16,564 nt of DNA from NCBI GenBank assembly GCA_934667175.1, contig CAKULN010000061.1:1-16564 (forward strand), in the 5' to 3' direction. Below, one piece after another: positions 15,401 to 16,564 of this stretch (its first letter is position 1; each line of letters opens with the position of its first letter). The DNA is from an uncultured Bacteroidales bacterium. GTDB lineage: Bacteria; Bacteroidota; Bacteroidia; Bacteroidales; UBA932. Made by a program: the position numbers and the translations under genes. Below the pieces are notes generated by a model. The model saw only the letters and a program-made list of their open reading frames with translations. It searched no databases and was not told the origin of the DNA.

Positions 15401-15867
15401 CTGGCGATGGTCATCTCCATATCAAGGCTGTCGGCAAGGTTGATGGCGTACCTGAACGCATCTTTCCATTCCGGAGTCATGTAGATGAGCCTCTTGTCCA
15501 CAATCTGCGGAGTCTCCAGTCCGGCGTCGAAATTGTGGAATCCGACAATTCCGGTCTTCTGCATCCACAGAAGATCCTTTCTGATGCCGTCCTTGGTGAT
15601 GTTGCCGTTCATCCAGTGCCACCACACCCTCGGTCTTGCCGACTTCGGCGGGTTCTGGAACTCCTTGTAGAGATCCTGCTCGGTCGCTGAGCCTGTCGAA
15701 GCGACCGACTTTTGTGGTCCCTGAGCTTGTCGAGGGTACACTTTCTCTTCCGTGCCAGTTTGCAAGGTCGCTTCGACAGGCTCAGCGACCATTGTATGCG
15801 CAAAAGCCGCGACCGACAATGTCAGCGCGGCAAAGGCAGCAGCGATGTTCCGTGATTTTTTGATCAT
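12472..15867 (-). CDS. GH106 alpha-L-rhamnosidase with repeat-derived linker after the signal peptide
   Basis: This 1131-residue secreted enzyme has signal peptide residues 1-23 (cleavage AFA-HT). The GH106 start PPKSARPRVWWHWMNGNIT lies at 73-91. A discoidin-like carbohydrate-binding module occupies about 270-360 (KELQYSDDGVHFKSI ... KYFRLSLKD). The barrel core contains DSYEAGAQTW (Glu498) and AAESFTADG (Glu637), the likely catalytic glutamates by their conservation and spacing. A C-terminal beta-sandwich follows (VTVNGKNLGVFWNAPFKVDI). It would cleave alpha-L-rhamnose from rhamnogalacturonan or similar polymers. Residues about 26-62 come from three copies of the dispersed palindromic repeat (MVAEPVEATLQ, YPRQAQGPQK, SVASTGSATE) and separate the signal peptide from the catalytic domain. 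The start lies 34 nt after the GatB/YqeY gene with no clear promoter between, so it may share that transcript. Confidence 0.9.
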   Translation of the reverse strand: MIKKSRNIAAAFAALTLSVAAFAHTMVAEPVEATLQTGTEEKVYPRQAQGPQKSVASTGSATEQDLYKEFQNPPKSARPRVWWHWMNGNITKDGIRKDLLWMQKTGIVGFHNFDAGLETPQIVDKRLIYMTPEWKDAFRYAINLADSLDMEMTIASSPGWSETGGPWVKDEDAMKKLVWRQIEVKGGKPVSVKLPEGFDITGPFLDFTGSFDAISQVFFKKKFYRDIAVVGVKLSDKDINLKDLHPKITSSGCEATSEEMLERITGDSVGGYLDVKADKNGRCWLQYEFAEPQTIKAVVVSELRKDSNPYAHTKELQYSDDGVHFKSINLSYQATAQRTYAIPTTTAKYFRLSLKDNGGKKDCEFGISQFALSTVTRIQLAGDKAGNSFYRLLWMEDTPHSTEAAKLEDVVDLTQYVKDGILTWNAPEGNWRIFRFGYSLTGKINHPASPEATGLEVDKIDPKAITEYFNNYLQTYVDASGGKLGKGGIEYLLTDSYEAGAQTWTGNMFAEFKARKGYDLLRWMPALTGMVLNSTEETERFLFDWRRTIGDMIAEYHYDLQNEILKPYGMKRYTESHENYRANLSDGMDCKRYAEIPMSAFWMDYKMGSIFNTRYEADVRESASVAHIYGQNIAAAESFTADGYKGGAWVFSPAVLKPTADAAMAAGLNRFVVHTSPHQPVDDKIPGLGLGKWGQWFDRHQTWADQAKVWTDYLSRSCFMLQQGRFVADVAYYYGEDNNVTGIMLKKAPALPYGYNYDYFSPSVIRDLAKADNGELTVPSGMRYKVLMLDANVKHMSIDILRKIKEFADAGVTICGAKPQKLASNTGTEEEFKTLVDDIWNTGRKNVTAGVPAEKVLSRMNLKPDFTIANGNGKDIKFVHRALPNGEIYWITNLSKDTRDITASFRASGKRPVIWNAEDASTEPVSYETTDGRTNVKMTLTQHQSVFVIFTEDTDVAKVELPETCEETLVEINTPWSVKFQQGRGAPESATYNQLASLTESDEPGIKYFSGAVTYSNTFKLKKKEIRSKDSVILDLGEVKDLAEVTVNGKNLGVFWNAPFKVDITKALRNGTNTIEVKVINMWHNRLVGDVQPGVTEKITYTQMEFFKPDEPLLPAGLLGPVKIIGLTLDK
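15682..15790. repeat. Dispersed palindromic repeats: exact inverted pair plus a central copy, inside GH106
   Basis: Copies at 15682-15706 and 15766-15790 are exact reverse complements of each other over 25 bp (core CTTCGACAGGCTCAG). A diverged copy lies between them at 15716-15736 (GGTCCCTGAGCTTGTCGAGGG). All three are translated in the GH106 frame without a stop codon. Each unit also has 7-bp self-complementary arms, GGTCGCT/AGCGACC. Confidence 0.95.
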
Positions 15868-15901
15868 AGATGCTGTTGTTCTTCAATTATTTATGAATAT
15901 C

Positions 15902-16351
15902 TTACTGTGCGAGCAGTTCCTTGACGATGGTCGAGATCATTTTTCCGTCCGCCTGCCCTGCAAGTTTCTTCGTGGCTGCCCCCATAACCTTTCCCATGTC
16001 CTTAGGGCTTGTGGCGCCAACCTCAGCGATCACCTCTTTAAGAATATTCCTGACCTCATCTTCGGAGAGTGCCTTCGGCAGGTAGGTTTCCATCACCTTC
16101 ATCTCAGCGAGTTCCTTCTCAGCGAGCTCAGGCCTGTTGCCCTGAGTGTAGAGCTCAGCGGATTCCTTGCGCTGCTTGACAAGTTTCTGGATGATTTTAA
16201 GAACATCAGCGTCGGAGAGTTCGTGCTCCGCTCCGGATGTCTTTGCGAGAAGAATCTCCGACTTGATGCTTCTTGTAGCGTTGAGGCGTGACTCGTCGTG
16301 AGCCTTCATCGCCTCCATTATGTCCTTCTGGATCTGTTGTTCGAGTGCCAT
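15902..16351 (-). CDS. yqeY: GatB/YqeY domain-containing protein
   Basis: This 149-residue cytoplasmic protein is the usual length for YqeY. The family pattern is clear: an N-terminal helical part (LEQQIQKDIMEAMKAHDESRLNATRSIKSEI), then DADVLKIIQKLVKQRKESAELY and ELAEKELAEMKVMETYLPKALSEDEV. The C-terminal YqeY/GatB tail follows (KDMGKVMGAATKKLAGQADGKMISTIVKELL). The domain resembles the tRNA-binding tail of the GatB amidotransferase subunit. Free-standing YqeY proteins have no firmly established reaction. It leads the minus-strand unit with GH106 and the metallophosphoesterase and is divergent from the ridA-like start. The -7 box TAAATTTG is 27 nt upstream. Confidence 0.93.
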   Translation of the reverse strand: MALEQQIQKDIMEAMKAHDESRLNATRSIKSEILLAKTSGAEHELSDADVLKIIQKLVKQRKESAELYTQGNRPELAEKELAEMKVMETYLPKALSEDEVRNILKEVIAEVGATSPKDMGKVMGAATKKLAGQADGKMISTIVKELLAQ

Positions 16352-16378
16352 GGTAAATGTGTTTTAATGTTCGTTTCA

Positions 16379-16386
16379 CAAATTTA
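16379..16386 (-). promoter_or_regulatory. yqeY: -7 box of the yqeY unit
   Basis: On the minus strand TAAATTTG matches TAnnTTTG, 27 nt before ATG 16351, predicting a leader of about 20 nt. No clear upstream TTTG box. It mirrors the divergent box at 16422-16429. Confidence 0.68.
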
Positions 16387-16421
16387 CAATTTAACACCTT
16401 AATTACATCGGTAATTTTGAT

Positions 16422-16429
16422 TAAATTTG
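16422..16429 (+). promoter_or_regulatory. -7 box of the ridA-like gene
   Basis: TAAATTTG lies 15 nt before ATG 16445 on the plus strand. It is the same octamer as the yqeY box and points away from it, with 35 bp between the two. A genuine promoter in front of the ridA start suggests the start codon is real even though the gene body is missing. Confidence 0.65.
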
Positions 16430-16444
16430 ACAAAAATTGATTTT

Positions 16445-16564
16445 ATGAGACAGATAAACACAGAAAAAGCCCCAGCAGCGATCGGTCCCGGAAGTTTGAC
16501 ACTTAATTTTTTCAATATTTTCACCAGAGAGGCCTCCAGCCTCTTTTTTTTGTCAAATGAAATT
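16445..16564 (+). pseudogene. ridA-like 5' fragment, diverging after codon 15; runs off the window
   Basis: The first 15 codons read MRQINTEKAPAAIGP, the conserved N-terminus of RidA (reactive enamine/imine deaminase; E. coli begins MSKTIATENAPAAIGPY). After that the family's next segment (about YSQA ... SGQ) is absent. The frame continues as GSLTLNFFNIFTREASSLFF to the window end without a stop. This second part is AT-rich and contains an intrinsic terminator, so it looks like intergenic DNA joined onto the gene start. It could be a deletion or insertion in the genome, or a mis-joined contig end. An intact RidA of about 125 residues is not encoded here. Confidence 0.6.
16528..16551 (+). terminator. 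Rho-independent terminator inside the ridA-like frame
   Basis: AGAGGC (16528-16533), loop CTCCA, GCCTCT (16539-16544), then a run of T to 16551 (eight T counting the last of the stem). It is a textbook plus-strand terminator. It lies only about 85 nt after the ridA-like ATG, where the gene body should be. Confidence 0.8.

Larger units (their letters stand above)
282..16049. repeat. Highly iterated palindrome GAATATTC, dispersed through the window
   Basis: By eye I count eleven exact GAATATTC sites, starting at 282, 3074, 3265, 3562, 4168, 7450, 7841, 10160, 11800, 14566 and 16042. About 37 further loci carry the half motif GAATAT/ATATTC (for example 415, 983, 1704, 2625, 5764, 6584, 6725, 8059, 8879, 9440, 10676, 11463, 14200, 14395, 14464, 15895). 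Random expectation at equal base use is about 0.25 for the octamer and about 8 for the hexamer on both strands. Sites fall in genes on both strands, in different reading frames, and between genes. Function unknown. Confidence 0.8.

Overview
The window looks like a stretch of a Bacteroidales (Bacteroidota) chromosome, probably from a gut or other polysaccharide-degrading member. The evidence is Bacteroidota-type promoters (TAnnTTTG, in two cases with a TTTTG box 19-20 nt upstream), no recognisable Shine-Dalgarno sequences, a Bacteroidota-like EttA and TGS-linked nucleoside kinase, and secreted GH127 and GH106 enzymes beside a lipoprotein and a small outer-membrane barrel. Neither end is a clean gene boundary: base 1 lies inside a tRNA-Phe, and the right end breaks off inside a gene that begins like ridA.

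Layout. 1-97: 3' part of tRNA-Phe(GAA) with its terminator. 137-2363 (minus): a MATE efflux transporter followed by a DUF3737 beta-helix protein, 4 nt apart. 2376-2667: a divergent control region with an operator-like palindrome and an 82-bp hairpin-rich unit repeated in tandem. 2668-4026 (plus): a BaiN/HI0933-family flavoprotein carrying an in-frame dispersed repeat. 4161-7855 (minus): nucleoside kinase, ettA and rubredoxin. 8078-9958 (plus): secreted GH127-family beta-L-arabinofuranosidase. 10039-11312 (minus): outer-membrane protein and lipoprotein, both of unknown role. 11454-16351 (minus): GatB/YqeY protein, GH106 alpha-L-rhamnosidase and a secreted metallophosphoesterase. 16445-16564 (plus): truncated ridA-like start.

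The GH127 and GH106 enzymes would remove arabinofuranose and rhamnose from plant pectic polymers or glycoproteins. No SusC/SusD pair or dedicated regulator is in the window, so this is not a visible classical polysaccharide utilisation locus. The other genes are mostly housekeeping: EttA on the ribosome, rubredoxin in electron transfer, YqeY, and a nucleoside kinase.

The most unusual content is non-genic. (1) The palindrome GAATATTC and its half-site GAATAT/ATATTC are strongly over-represented throughout, in all reading frames and between genes, like the HIP1 palindrome of cyanobacteria. (2) A short palindromic repeat with core CTTCGACAGGCTCAG occurs in four clusters. Two of these lie in frame inside protein-coding genes: one inside the flavoprotein, and one between the signal peptide and catalytic domain of the GH106 enzyme. 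(3) A second, unrelated hairpin-rich repeat is duplicated in tandem upstream of the flavoprotein. All counts were made by eye.
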